From NCBI GenBank assembly GCA_964368445.1, contig CAYJAY010000010.1, forward strand, positions 1 to 64,000: a stretch of 64,000 nucleotides of DNA, in the 5' to 3' direction. Position 1 is the first letter of the stretch. Every line of letters starts with the position of its first letter. The translations under genes and the position numbers were made by a program. Source of the DNA: CAYJAY01 sp964368445. Its GTDB lineage: Bacteria > Bacillota > Clostridia > Oscillospirales > Ruminococcaceae. Under the pieces are notes generated by a model. The model saw only the letters and a program-made list of their open reading frames with translations. It searched no databases and was not told where the DNA came from. Positions 26,584 through 34,595 of the stretch are shown here, in pieces.

Positions 26584-27057
26584 TTAAGGTTGTTTTCTGA
26601 AATATTTGATACTTTTCACCCACAAGGCCAAAAGGTAAAAAGCTGAGTAGATAATAAAAATGAAGCTGATAACATCAAAGATATCAACCAAAGTGCCAAC
26701 GACACTTCCTTTTCCCTCACCCCAAAAGTGTACATCAGGAAAAAACATCATATTTACTGCCATAACCAATAGTCTAAAAATGCCATAATAAACAATTGTT
26801 AAAAAAACGTACGATTGGAAATAGTATTTAAGGTCAACATTCTTTAAGAATTTTTGATACAAAACAAGAGCTACTATAACAAACACAATGCCGACCCAAG
26901 GAAACATAGACATCATTGCAGTGTTATTTTCATTTTTATTTGACCAATAATACATAAAAACATTATAGAGTAAATTTATGACGTAAAGAAAAGAAAATTG
27001 AATTATTATCCCTTTGAATTTACTATGTGAATTAAATTTAAATGATATTAAGTTCAT
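26584..27057 (-). CDS. hypothetical membrane protein, four helices
   Basis: 157 residues with four hydrophobic segments (about 15-37, 48-66, 78-98, 122-148) and a basic C-terminus. I recognise no family. GAGAGG lies 5 nt before the ATG, so it is probably translated. It sits inside the glutamate-mutase unit between the AtuA-like and DUF4387-like genes, flanked on its upstream side by a dense repeat block, which suggests that it was brought in later. Confidence 0.5.
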   Translation of the reverse strand: MNLISFKFNSHSKFKGIIIQFSFLYVINLLYNVFMYYWSNKNENNTAMMSMFPWVGIVFVIVALVLYQKFLKNVDLKYYFQSYVFLTIVYYGIFRLLVMAVNMMFFPDVHFWGEGKGSVVGTLVDIFDVISFIFIIYSAFYLLALWVKSIKYFRKQP

Positions 27058-27143
27058 AATAACCTCTCATTTTTTCTGTGTGAATGGGATAAGAATTGAT
27101 GGGCGGATAAGGTATTTGCCCGTACGACCACCAATTGAGGTTT

Positions 27144-27188
27144 GGTTTGCAGCGGCAAATGCGGAGCGACGAGGGCGTCGCTCCCTAC
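27144..27188. repeat. 45-bp module A, copy 1
   Basis: Matches 58413-58457 at 43 of 45 positions and contains a GAGCGACG/CGTCGCTC hairpin. A truncated third copy joined to module B lies at about 27412-27434. Confidence 0.9.
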
Positions 27189-27232
27189 TATCTTGTGTCA
27201 TCCAAAAGTTTACATGAATAGTTTTTCATTTG

Positions 27233-27352
27233 CCCTCTCAGTCAATCCGAGATTGACAGCTCTCCCAAAGGGAGAGCCGAGGGAATGGCTCTCCCTATAT
27301 TGAAAACCAAAGGTTTTCAAATTGGAGAGACTGCACGAAGTGACTGAGAGGG
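27233..27352. mobile_element. 120-bp MITE-like element with 12-bp terminal inverted repeats
   Basis: The ends CCCTCTCAGTCA (27233-27244) and TGACTGAGAGGG (27341-27352) are perfect inverted repeats. The interior holds three hairpins (GCTCTCCC/GGGAGAGC, a second GGCTCTCC arm, and TTGAAAACC/GGTTTTCAA) and no reading frame. No transposase is in the window. No clear target-site duplication can be read at its edges. Confidence 0.65.
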
Positions 27353-27433
27353 TACTTGTAAAGTTTTGATTGACACAAAGTACTACGTGCACCATTTGGG
27401 GTTTGTTTCGTGACGGCAAATGCGGAGCGACGA

Positions 27434-27477
27434 GCACCATTTGGGGTTTGGTTCGGGTGACGAAGGCGGACGACCAC
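27434..27477. repeat. 44-bp module B, copy 1
   Basis: GCACCATTTGGGG followed by TTTGGTTCGGGTGACGAAGG and GACGACCAC; near-identical to 58460-58502. Confidence 0.85.
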
Positions 27478-27514
27478 CGTTTTATAGAAAAGTCAAAAAC
27501 CGAAAATCTCATTC

Positions 27515-27628
27515 AAATACCGCCACGAAGTGGCGCACCGACACTATTAACTATTAACTATTAACTAATCAAATCGCGGCGTAAGCCGCACCGACATTCC
27601 TCATTCCTCATTCCTCATTCCTAATTAA
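27515..27628. repeat. composite repeat: two hairpins each followed by a 7-bp tandem array
   Basis: Hairpin C (27515-27539, CGCCAC-gaa-GTGGCG then GCACC overlap) is followed by TTAACTA units (27542-27568). Hairpin D (27571-27592, GCGGC-gtaa-GCCGC then ACC) is followed by ATTCCTC units (27595-27628). The last array runs into the stop codon of the AtuA-like gene at 27621. Confidence 0.85.
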
Positions 27629-28985
27629 CCCCAACTGTCTCTATCGGAAAAAGCGTTTCATCTTGTGAAATCTCAATTAGATGATAGATACTAAAATTAT
27701 AGACTTCTCCTGCGTGGAAATCGCTTGGCGAATAAGGAAAGGCTAGGTTTCCGGCAGTTGCTTTTCTTCCCTCATATCCATAATGGAGCATCGTTGATCT
27801 GGCAAAAGCACAGATAGTGTCTGCGTTTTCCTGTGTGTTTGCAACCGCTTCGATTATAATTCCAAGCTCTTTGCTGTGTTCGGTGGTCGGATTTGGTTCA
27901 AGTTCGGCCATTACGCCGTTTTTTCCGTAAATAGTAAAATTAAGATAGTATTCAAGATTTTGGGCTTTGAAGTTGTCGGCTACTCTTTCTTTCACCGCAA
28001 CTGTAATATCATCTATCCCTTTTATCATTATAGGGTCACGAGTTCCGGCAATCGAAACGGTTCTGTATCCAACACATTTTGCGCCCTCAAGTTTAACGGT
28101 GTTTTTTTCGCTTTCAACAAAACGGCTTCCCTTGACGATAACCGTGTTGTCGGTGTCTTGGATAAATTCACATTTCGTAAGATCAAGATGTCCGCCGGGA
28201 CCCGGCAGGATGTATGGGTTAGTTTTTTCATAAAGTGTGTGTGCCGCAACCGAAGTTGTTGTGCATTTTCTTATCGGGTTAAGCGGTTCAAGTTTGAAAT
28301 AATCTTCGCCGAGATATCCGAACATACAATCCGACCCGCTTCCGGGGTTGCAACAGATAGAAGCGCATTCCAAAATCTTTCCAAGGTGGATAGCAAGCCC
28401 TTTCGGATATCCCTTTGCGATAGCCGGAGCGGCGAAAACTGCCGGATCATATGCACGTCCGGCAAGCACGACATCGGCGCCCTGTTCCAACGCTTGAATA
28501 AACGGCTCAATACCCATCTGGCCGACGATATGTGTAGTTTGTTCAACGTCTTGTTTTGTAAGCGGTTGGACGTGGTCAAGTTCTGAAATTTTTCCATCGT
28601 CAAGCGCTTTTAATATCTGTGGTTTAGTGAAATCGGAATATATAAGCGCAAGTTTAAAGTTAAGCGATCTTTCGTTTGCAATCTCGAGAACAATGTCGCG
28701 ACACCAATCAAGATGTGGCTTTGCTCCGCTTCCGCCACACGACCCAACAACGACAGGAATTTTGTTTTTTATACCTGCTTCAAGCATTATTTCAAGGTCA
28801 CGTTTAACCGCGCCACGGTCGGTAAACGATATTCCGGAACCTAGGTAATAAGGTCCTGGGTCGGTTGAACCGGCGTCAACGGCGATTAAATCGGGGTTTC
28901 GTTTCATCCCCTCTTCAAAGGAAGAAAGCGGAAATCCATATCCCAAGATAGCGGTGGTTGAAAGTATCTTGTATTCTTTTTTCAT
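27621..28985 (-). CDS. AtuA-like protein (DUF1446, acyclic terpene utilisation family)
   Basis: 454 residues. It has LIAVDAGSTDPGPYYLGSG near the start, VVGSCGGSGAKPHLDW, VVLAGRAYDPAVFAAPAIAKG and PNPTTEHSKELGI, characteristic of the AtuA/DUF1446 family. The family is named from a Pseudomonas terpene gene cluster, but its reaction is not established to my knowledge. It follows methylaspartate ammonia-lyase after 11 bp, so a role in handling mesaconate or a later intermediate is a reasonable inference. The stop codon coincides with the start of a 7-bp tandem array. Confidence 0.85.
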   Translation of the reverse strand: MKKEYKILSTTAILGYGFPLSSFEEGMKRNPDLIAVDAGSTDPGPYYLGSGISFTDRGAVKRDLEIMLEAGIKNKIPVVVGSCGGSGAKPHLDWCRDIVLEIANERSLNFKLALIYSDFTKPQILKALDDGKISELDHVQPLTKQDVEQTTHIVGQMGIEPFIQALEQGADVVLAGRAYDPAVFAAPAIAKGYPKGLAIHLGKILECASICCNPGSGSDCMFGYLGEDYFKLEPLNPIRKCTTTSVAAHTLYEKTNPYILPGPGGHLDLTKCEFIQDTDNTVIVKGSRFVESEKNTVKLEGAKCVGYRTVSIAGTRDPIMIKGIDDITVAVKERVADNFKAQNLEYYLNFTIYGKNGVMAELEPNPTTEHSKELGIIIEAVANTQENADTICAFARSTMLHYGYEGRKATAGNLAFPYSPSDFHAGEVYNFSIYHLIEISQDETLFPIETVGVN

Positions 28986-28996
28986 AATGAAATAAC

Positions 28997-30250
28997 CTAT
29001 CCTTTCGAGTTCAGAGCGTTGTTAAGCGCGATTATTCTTTGCATCTCGTTGTACACAATCATATATCCCTCGTCCACGCCCATTCCGGGTTTCGCTAAGA
29101 TTTGGTCGGGCTGTGTTGCCATTGCGAGCGCAACACAAACTTGAGCCGAACGATCGGTCTCGTTGCACGTTCCGCCTTGATATGCGCCAATGCCTTTTTG
29201 TTTACAGTATAAAACGGCTTCAACCGTGTTGCTTATTCCGCCAAGGTCAGGCGTTTTAATCTGAACCATGTGTCCGGCTTTGTTGTCGGCAAAATATTTG
29301 ATATCTTCAAGCGTGTTGCACCATTCGTCCGCAACTATCTCGGCGTTTATGCCCTGTTTATCGATAATTTCGGTTATAGCTTTAAGAGCTAACATCTGTT
29401 TTTCGCGGTCCTCAACGTCCATTGGTCCTTCGATTCTAAGTTTAAACGGCGCCGCAATCTCGCTTAGATTTTTGATGTATTCCGCCATTTTCTCATAGTT
29501 TTCGTTTCCAAAAATCTGACCTATCGTTCCGTATACATCTATGTGAAGCACCGGATTATACTGTTCATCGGTACGAAGTTCTATGATTCGGTCGCGCAGC
29601 CATTTAACATACTGTTCTAAAAGTTCGCCGTTTTCGCCTAGTTTTGTTTTAACGTTGTTTATAAGCGCATGTGGCAAAACTTCCGCGCATTTAATAATCA
29701 TCTTGTCCGAGTTGTCATATCGGCTGTCGCCCGATTGTGTAAATATCGGTATCGGTTTTTTTGAAATTTCGCAACCATACTCGTCTGCAATAACTTGGCT
29801 CATAATTCGGCCGCTTGCTTTTGCAACAGCGTCCAATATACTTTGCGAAACGCCGTATCTTATCGCAGTGTGAAGACGTTTGCCGTCGATAGTTAGGCTT
29901 TCGACAAGTTCTGAAAGTTGTTTAAAACTATCCGCTTGTTTTCCAACAAGTTTTGGTTTAACAACGGTTTCAATTATTGGAATAAAATCCTTTGCCAAAA
30001 ACAATGGATCGCGCCCACCCGCTCCGCTATATTGAACGGCGCAACAGTCGCCAAACGCAATCTGACCGTCCTCTAAAATAATCATAACCGAAATAGATTC
30101 GCCCGCTTGTCTAATCGCGGTGAACCCCTCTGTTTTAGGCTCGCCCTCGTATGCCGAGCCGTTAGCACGAGCGCCGGCTTTTATTGCGCGTTGATCATCG
30201 AAAAAGAACCCTGTTCTTCCGGGGGAACAAACAACATCTATAATCTTCAT
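28997..30250 (-). CDS. mal: methylaspartate ammonia-lyase
   Basis: A 417-residue enolase-superfamily enzyme that deaminates (2S,3S)-3-methylaspartate to mesaconate and ammonia. The barrel motifs VLHIDVYGTIG, RIEGPMDVEDRE, VADEWCNT and the catalytic lysine in VQIKTPDLGGISNT are present, with AYQGGTCNETDRSAQ and KPGMGVDEG near the C-terminus, all closely matching the clostridial enzyme. It is the third catalytic gene of the unit after glmS and glmE, 18 bp from glmE. Confidence 0.96.
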   Translation of the reverse strand: MKIIDVVCSPGRTGFFFDDQRAIKAGARANGSAYEGEPKTEGFTAIRQAGESISVMIILEDGQIAFGDCCAVQYSGAGGRDPLFLAKDFIPIIETVVKPKLVGKQADSFKQLSELVESLTIDGKRLHTAIRYGVSQSILDAVAKASGRIMSQVIADEYGCEISKKPIPIFTQSGDSRYDNSDKMIIKCAEVLPHALINNVKTKLGENGELLEQYVKWLRDRIIELRTDEQYNPVLHIDVYGTIGQIFGNENYEKMAEYIKNLSEIAAPFKLRIEGPMDVEDREKQMLALKAITEIIDKQGINAEIVADEWCNTLEDIKYFADNKAGHMVQIKTPDLGGISNTVEAVLYCKQKGIGAYQGGTCNETDRSAQVCVALAMATQPDQILAKPGMGVDEGYMIVYNEMQRIIALNNALNSKG

Positions 30251-30268
30251 TTGGTTTAAAACCTTTCG

Positions 30269-31723
30269 TTAAACTTTTCTTGGTCTTCCAACAAGGCTAC
30301 CCTTGCTTATTGCATATACATCATCGATAACCATCTGGAACGTCGCTTCGCGTTTTTCAAATTTCGCGCGAGTTTCGATCTTGCTTTTATTAAAGTCTAA
30401 AAGTTCTTTTGAAAGATGAACATTTCCCGGGTTTAAAATTCTTATCGCGCCATCGTTATCACGGGCGGGGAGAATCTTTCCTGCCGTGTGTTTGCTTGGC
30501 GCAAACGGAATGTCAATTGCGCCGGTTTGGAAAGCAAGCACCGTTCCAACCGCAACATCCCCTTCGCCAAGTTCCAAACAACGGTCTACTATACAGCGTG
30601 TTTCGGCGGCTATCGTTTGTTTTTCTATATCAAGTTCCGAGTTGTTAAGAACTTGGTCTTTAAGCATCGAAAGCATCTGTTTTGTGCACCTTAATCCTTG
30701 TGCGTTTGCTTCCATTGTCGGAATTCCCATGGCTTCGTGTGGCGTTTTGACGATTACTTTTGTGACTTTTGAAAGCGCCGCCACCGCGCTTCCCCACGAA
30801 ATAACGCTAAACGCTTTGGCTTCGTCTTGTGGAAAACTTCCCATCCATTGGTGGAGAACCGTTGTAACAATAACATCTTCATATCCGTGTTTTTTAAGAT
30901 ATTCGTTTGTAAGGGTTTCGAGCACCGATATAGCCGCGACGTCTTGAACCAAATTTCCACATTGTCCATATCCTACCGTTATGTTTTTAACGCCCTGTTC
31001 CGCTGCCAACAACGATTCTAAAATAGCGACCGAATGTGAGATACAGGGGGGCACAAGCGTTCCTGTGAGCGGTCCGAACGGTTCGCGGTTTATCGAAATT
31101 CCCGCTTCCTCATATATACCGGTCAAGCGGTCGACATATTGCCAGTCGAGTATCGTTTGTTCAAGTGTCACGTTTTTTGCGTACGGAATGTTATATGAAA
31201 TTCCGCCGCCCTCATAACTTGTGAAACCTCCTGCATATGTTATCTCGGTTAAAAGCCGTGCATCGGGGGTTCCGTGTCTAACTTGAACAGGGGTATCGAT
31301 AGAATCGATTATCTCTCTACAACCCGAAACGCCATGGTTAACCGCCGGAAAGCCGTTCAACATCGATTTGTTATTTTTGATCGATTCAACGATTCCTTTT
31401 TGCGCGTCGTCATATCGGTTAAGACGAGTATAGCTGTCAACCGTTGTCGGCAAAAGATCCGCTTCGCCTTGGTTTTGTAGGTGTGTGAGAAGTTCAATAT
31501 GTTTATCTATAAGCGCAACCCCCGCCCTTGGTTGAACAAGCGTCGTACCTTTTTGTTTTGCATCAACTAACTTCTTTGAAAAAATTTTGCTGTCCGGCAT
31601 AGATTTATGATATTTAAAAGCTTCCTCGATATCAACATCTTTTCCTGTGGGCCAATGATCTAATATTTCTTTTCTAACCGATTCAAATTTATCTCTCGAC
31701 CAGATTTTGTTTTTAAGTTCCAT
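30269..31723 (-). CDS. glmE: glutamate mutase epsilon subunit (methylaspartate mutase E)
   Basis: The 484-residue catalytic TIM-barrel subunit of the B12-dependent rearrangement of L-glutamate to 3-methylaspartate. GTTLVQPRAGVALIDKHIELL, VNHGVSGCREIID, PVQVRHGTPDARLL and GGGISYNIPYAKNV are family landmarks, and the arginine-rich substrate pocket is visible. It starts 3 bp after glmL. It acts with GlmS (cobalamin-binding) and needs GlmL for reactivation. Confidence 0.96.
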   Translation of the reverse strand: MELKNKIWSRDKFESVRKEILDHWPTGKDVDIEEAFKYHKSMPDSKIFSKKLVDAKQKGTTLVQPRAGVALIDKHIELLTHLQNQGEADLLPTTVDSYTRLNRYDDAQKGIVESIKNNKSMLNGFPAVNHGVSGCREIIDSIDTPVQVRHGTPDARLLTEITYAGGFTSYEGGGISYNIPYAKNVTLEQTILDWQYVDRLTGIYEEAGISINREPFGPLTGTLVPPCISHSVAILESLLAAEQGVKNITVGYGQCGNLVQDVAAISVLETLTNEYLKKHGYEDVIVTTVLHQWMGSFPQDEAKAFSVISWGSAVAALSKVTKVIVKTPHEAMGIPTMEANAQGLRCTKQMLSMLKDQVLNNSELDIEKQTIAAETRCIVDRCLELGEGDVAVGTVLAFQTGAIDIPFAPSKHTAGKILPARDNDGAIRILNPGNVHLSKELLDFNKSKIETRAKFEKREATFQMVIDDVYAISKGSLVGRPRKV

Positions 31724-31726
31724 TGT

Positions 31727-33130
31727 TTAAAACAACTCCTTTTTGATTAATGATAGTGCAAGTTTTGGGTTGTATCCCGAAAGCAAACCCATGCTTGCAA
31801 GTATATATTTTTTGTCTATTATAGCTTTTGGGTTGGTTGGTTTAAGGGGTTTTGGAACAAACGGATTTTGATTTTCCTTTGTCTCGACAGATGCCGCCGT
31901 AAACTCAACCATCTTTTGTTGATGTTTCCCGTGGATTAATGCTCCGCCTGTAAATATGACATTTTCAACGTCGCTTAGGTCTTTACCCTCTTGTACAAAC
32001 GCCATTCCGGACGACGTGTACACCGTTTCAAGCGTTCCGACATGTCGCATAACTCCAATATGTATAGCCCCGCAACAAAGCGCAAAATCGAGTTTTTGAA
32101 AATTCTCGTCCATCGGAAGAAACCCTTCGTTTCCGACAAGTGAAGTTAACATCTCGTCAAGTTGCTCCTGCTCTAGTTCACCTACTTTACAAAGCCATTC
32201 CTTACCAACCGCTTCGGCAACCCCCACTGCGCTGTATCTCATACCAAGGTCACCTTCAACGGTGCGCTTTATAAAAGGTTCCGGAAGCCCTTTGTACATA
32301 ACGTTTGCGGATTTTGGCGTTCCATACCCAACGGAATATACATCGGTGGTCGCTCCTCCAACATCAATTGCCAATAGTTCGCCGACACCTTTGTAATCTT
32401 TTTCGCCTTCAATCCCCGTTCCAAGCAGTTTGATTGCGTTCATTACCGCCACAGGGGTTGGCATTACGATTTCGGACAAAAGTGATTCGGTTTTAGTTAA
32501 ACCTTTGGCGTGAACGATACGTTTTAAAAAAATCTCTCGAATTTTCTCTTGCGTCGGAACGATGTTTATCTCGTCGATTTTCGGCATAACGTTTTCACAG
32601 ATATATGTTTCTTTATTCTCTAAAAGTTCTCCACAACTTGTTGAAGCGTTTCGATTTCCCGAAATCAAGATCGGAAAATCCTTTTTACAGGTTTTAATCA
32701 TCGTTGCATTGTGTACAATACAATCGGTGTTTCCTCCGTCCGTTCCTCCGACTAAAAGAAAAATTTCGGGAGGATTTTTGTCGATTTCCTCGACATCCTG
32801 ATTTGTCAGCTTGTACGAAAAAATTTTAACAAGCTTTGCCCCGGCGCCGAGGCTTGCCATTTTTGCGGCTTTCGCCGTGAGTTCCGGAACAAGTCCCGAT
32901 GCCATCATGCGAAGCCCACCGGCAGCAGAAGAACAAGCAAACGTTTTATCAAACGACATCTCCCCTATCTTGGCTTTTAGCTTTGAAAGCGCATTTTCAA
33001 GGCCTTCGCCAACATCGGTTGAAACGGTTGTGAAGCTTTGCTCGGTTCCGACAATTTGCTCTTTATACTCGTCAACCACCGTAACCTTTGTGTATGTACT
33101 TCCGAAATCTATTAGAAGAATGTTTCCCAA
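31727..33130 (-). CDS. glmL: glutamate mutase reactivating protein GlmL (MutL)
   Basis: About 467 residues of the ASKHA ATPase type. NILLIDFGSTYTKVTVVD near the start is the phosphate-1 loop, LLAIDVGGATTDVYSVG the phosphate-2 loop and NVIFTGGALIHG the adenosine loop. It probably exchanges damaged cobalamin on glutamate mutase. The start is unusual: no ATG is present. A TTG at 33130 has GGGGGG about 6 nt upstream and gives the family's normal N-terminus, whereas a GTG at 33145 lies upstream of that site. Confidence 0.92.
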   Translation of the reverse strand: MGNILLIDFGSTYTKVTVVDEYKEQIVGTEQSFTTVSTDVGEGLENALSKLKAKIGEMSFDKTFACSSAAGGLRMMASGLVPELTAKAAKMASLGAGAKLVKIFSYKLTNQDVEEIDKNPPEIFLLVGGTDGGNTDCIVHNATMIKTCKKDFPILISGNRNASTSCGELLENKETYICENVMPKIDEINIVPTQEKIREIFLKRIVHAKGLTKTESLLSEIVMPTPVAVMNAIKLLGTGIEGEKDYKGVGELLAIDVGGATTDVYSVGYGTPKSANVMYKGLPEPFIKRTVEGDLGMRYSAVGVAEAVGKEWLCKVGELEQEQLDEMLTSLVGNEGFLPMDENFQKLDFALCCGAIHIGVMRHVGTLETVYTSSGMAFVQEGKDLSDVENVIFTGGALIHGKHQQKMVEFTAASVETKENQNPFVPKPLKPTNPKAIIDKKYILASMGLLSGYNPKLALSLIKKELF

Positions 33131-33146
33131 AAACAACCCCCCCACA

Positions 33147-33184
33147 AATTAATTCGTAATTCGTAATGCGTAATTCGTAATTTA
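33147..33184. repeat. 7-bp tandem array (AATTCGT type)
   Basis: Five to six units of AATTCGT with a GCG variant, matching the array at 58258-58292 over more than 20 bp. It fills the gap between the unknown 214-residue gene and glmL. Confidence 0.85.
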
Positions 33185-33189
33185 TGAGG

Positions 33190-33834
33190 CTATCTGTAGA
33201 ACCCCTCAATCACAGGAATGAATTGCTCCGGTATAGTATAACACCAAACAGTACCTGGCTCATTATAAGAATAGTCTATCTCTGTGGTGATATACCATTT
33301 TCCGTCAACTGTGCCCATATATCCAACAAACTCTGTTGCAAGAGGACAATCCTCATACCCAACATAAAGTCTACGCATCTGCGAACCGTCTTTTTCATAC
33401 TCACCGATATCATCAGTTTCATATTCAAAATCTGTTGTAGCTTGCTCCATAATAATAGATATCGTATTAAAAAATCTCTCGTCCTCAATTAGCTCGTTGT
33501 TCCAACTTGCTGTTGTTATTTTGCCAAAAGTAGGGATGTTATAGTCTTCTCTTACAAACAACGTTTGGTCTAAAAAACTCCTATAGACAACAAATGTATG
33601 CGTTTTGTCTTGTTCAACTTCTTTTACCTCATCGGCTTTAAATGTTTTTGCAATAGGTTCTCCTTCTGTATATCCGCCCGCAACAGTGCTTTCATAACGA
33701 ACACCATTCCATATTAAAGAATCCCCCGGACGTTTAATCGTTTGTCCAATAATAAGATGTACATCGAAAACATACCAAATAAAAGCGAAAAAGGCTATCA
33801 AAATAATTAGCAACAATTTATGCTTCTTTTTCAT
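33190..33834 (-). CDS. hypothetical membrane-anchored protein inside the glm unit
   Basis: 214 residues from the ATG at 33834 (AGAAAGG upstream; a longer 249-residue frame has none). Four lysines and a hydrophobic helix (LLLIILIAFFAFIWYVF) act as an uncleaved signal anchor. The rest is an extracellular domain rich in Tyr, Glu and Asp (SLIWNGVRYESTVAGGY, YVGYEDCPLATEFVGYM) that I cannot assign. It separates glmS from glmL and is bounded by composite repeats on both sides, so it is probably an insertion unrelated to glutamate mutase. Confidence 0.6.
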   Translation of the reverse strand: MKKKHKLLLIILIAFFAFIWYVFDVHLIIGQTIKRPGDSLIWNGVRYESTVAGGYTEGEPIAKTFKADEVKEVEQDKTHTFVVYRSFLDQTLFVREDYNIPTFGKITTASWNNELIEDERFFNTISIIMEQATTDFEYETDDIGEYEKDGSQMRRLYVGYEDCPLATEFVGYMGTVDGKWYITTEIDYSYNEPGTVWCYTIPEQFIPVIEGFYR

Positions 33835-33911
33835 ACACACACCTTTCTTAATAAAACGACTATTATTAATTTTACAAAGTACTACAAAGCCAAAAACCAA
33901 TGACAAAATCA

Positions 33912-33965
33912 AAATATTTCGCCACAAAGTGGCGCACAATCATTCCTAATTCCTAATTCCTAATT
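33912..33965. repeat. composite repeat: hairpin C plus ATTCCTA array
   Basis: GCCAC-aaa-GTGGC followed by GCAC and three to four ATTCCTA units that end at the glmS stop codon (33960-33962). Confidence 0.85.
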
Positions 33966-34373
33966 AACGCCGAGGTCTTTTCTCAAAAAATCTACCGTTA
34001 TTTCGGGATCGGTTCCGGGGGGAAACGCCCTGTCAAACCCCATTGCAAGAAAACGTTTTTCAACCTCTTCAAACGGTTGTTTTCCAACCACAATGTTTCC
34101 GCCAACGTAAAGCAAGATTCCCGAAAGGCCCATTTCTTCACATTTTCCACGAAGCCCACGACAATCTAATTCGCCATGTCCGTAAAGAGAAGAAACAACA
34201 ATTGCATCTGCCGCCGTTTCGATTGCGGCTTCGATAAATTCCTGTTGCGAAACCATAACCCCAAGGTTTATAACCTCGAATCCTTCCTGCGTAAAAACAG
34301 CGTCTAGGATTTTGTTTCCGACAGCGTGAACATCGGCACCGATTACTCCAATAACCAATTTCTTTTTGCTCAT
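33960..34373 (-). CDS. glmS: glutamate mutase sigma subunit (B12-binding)
   Basis: A 137-residue cobalamin-binding Rossmann-like protein. The base-off/His-on motif D-x-H-x2-G is at residues 14-19 (DVHAVG); SSLYGHGELDCRG and YVGGNIVVGK complete the binding site. The start at 34373 has GGAGG 5 nt upstream; the in-frame ATG four codons earlier contains that site. It is the first gene of the leftward unit and directly follows a well-formed promoter. Its stop is formed within a 7-bp tandem array. Confidence 0.96.
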   Translation of the reverse strand: MSKKKLVIGVIGADVHAVGNKILDAVFTQEGFEVINLGVMVSQQEFIEAAIETAADAIVVSSLYGHGELDCRGLRGKCEEMGLSGILLYVGGNIVVGKQPFEEVEKRFLAMGFDRAFPPGTDPEITVDFLRKDLGVN

Positions 34374-34396
34374 AGAATCCTCCATTTAAAATTTAA

Positions 34397-34441
34397 ATTG
34401 TTCTATAACTATATAGTATATTGTTATAGAACAATAGTCAA
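34397..34441 (-). promoter_or_regulatory. glm promoter with two-part operator
   Basis: On the minus strand TTGACT (34436-34441), a 17-bp spacer and TACTAT (34413-34418). The perfect inverted repeats ATTGTTCTATAAC (34397-34409) and GTTATAGAACAAT (34423-34435) are separated by 13 bp; one lies between -35 and -10, the other just downstream of the -10. Each half is itself an imperfect TTGTT-N4-AACAA dyad. A repressor dimer pair is likely; its gene is not identified. Confidence 0.75.
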
Positions 34442-34484
34442 TACTCTTTTTGTTAGTTTTATATTAATTTGTTAAGTAATACAA

Positions 34485-34548
34485 AAAAACAAAAAAAATA
34501 TAGTGGGTGGAGCTACATCATAATTATAATGTAGCTCCACCCACTATC
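34485..34548. terminator. strong terminator between the rhamnose and glm units
   Basis: A 19-bp perfect stem (34500-34518 with 34530-34548), preceded by an A-rich run that becomes the U-tract on the minus strand. It ends the rhamnose unit. Confidence 0.92.
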
Positions 34549-34595
34549 GGTTTTATTAACTGTGTTTGCTATTTGCTTACTAACAAAACATTAGG

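Noticed and set aside
27876..28586. 236-codon plus-strand reading frame
   Set aside because: It is antisense to the AtuA-like gene, has no ribosome site and an implausible amino-acid composition; it is a shadow of the real gene.
31727..33145. GTG start of glmL at 33145
   Set aside because: The GGGGGG ribosome site would lie inside the reading frame; the TTG at 33130 gives the normal N-terminus with correct spacing.
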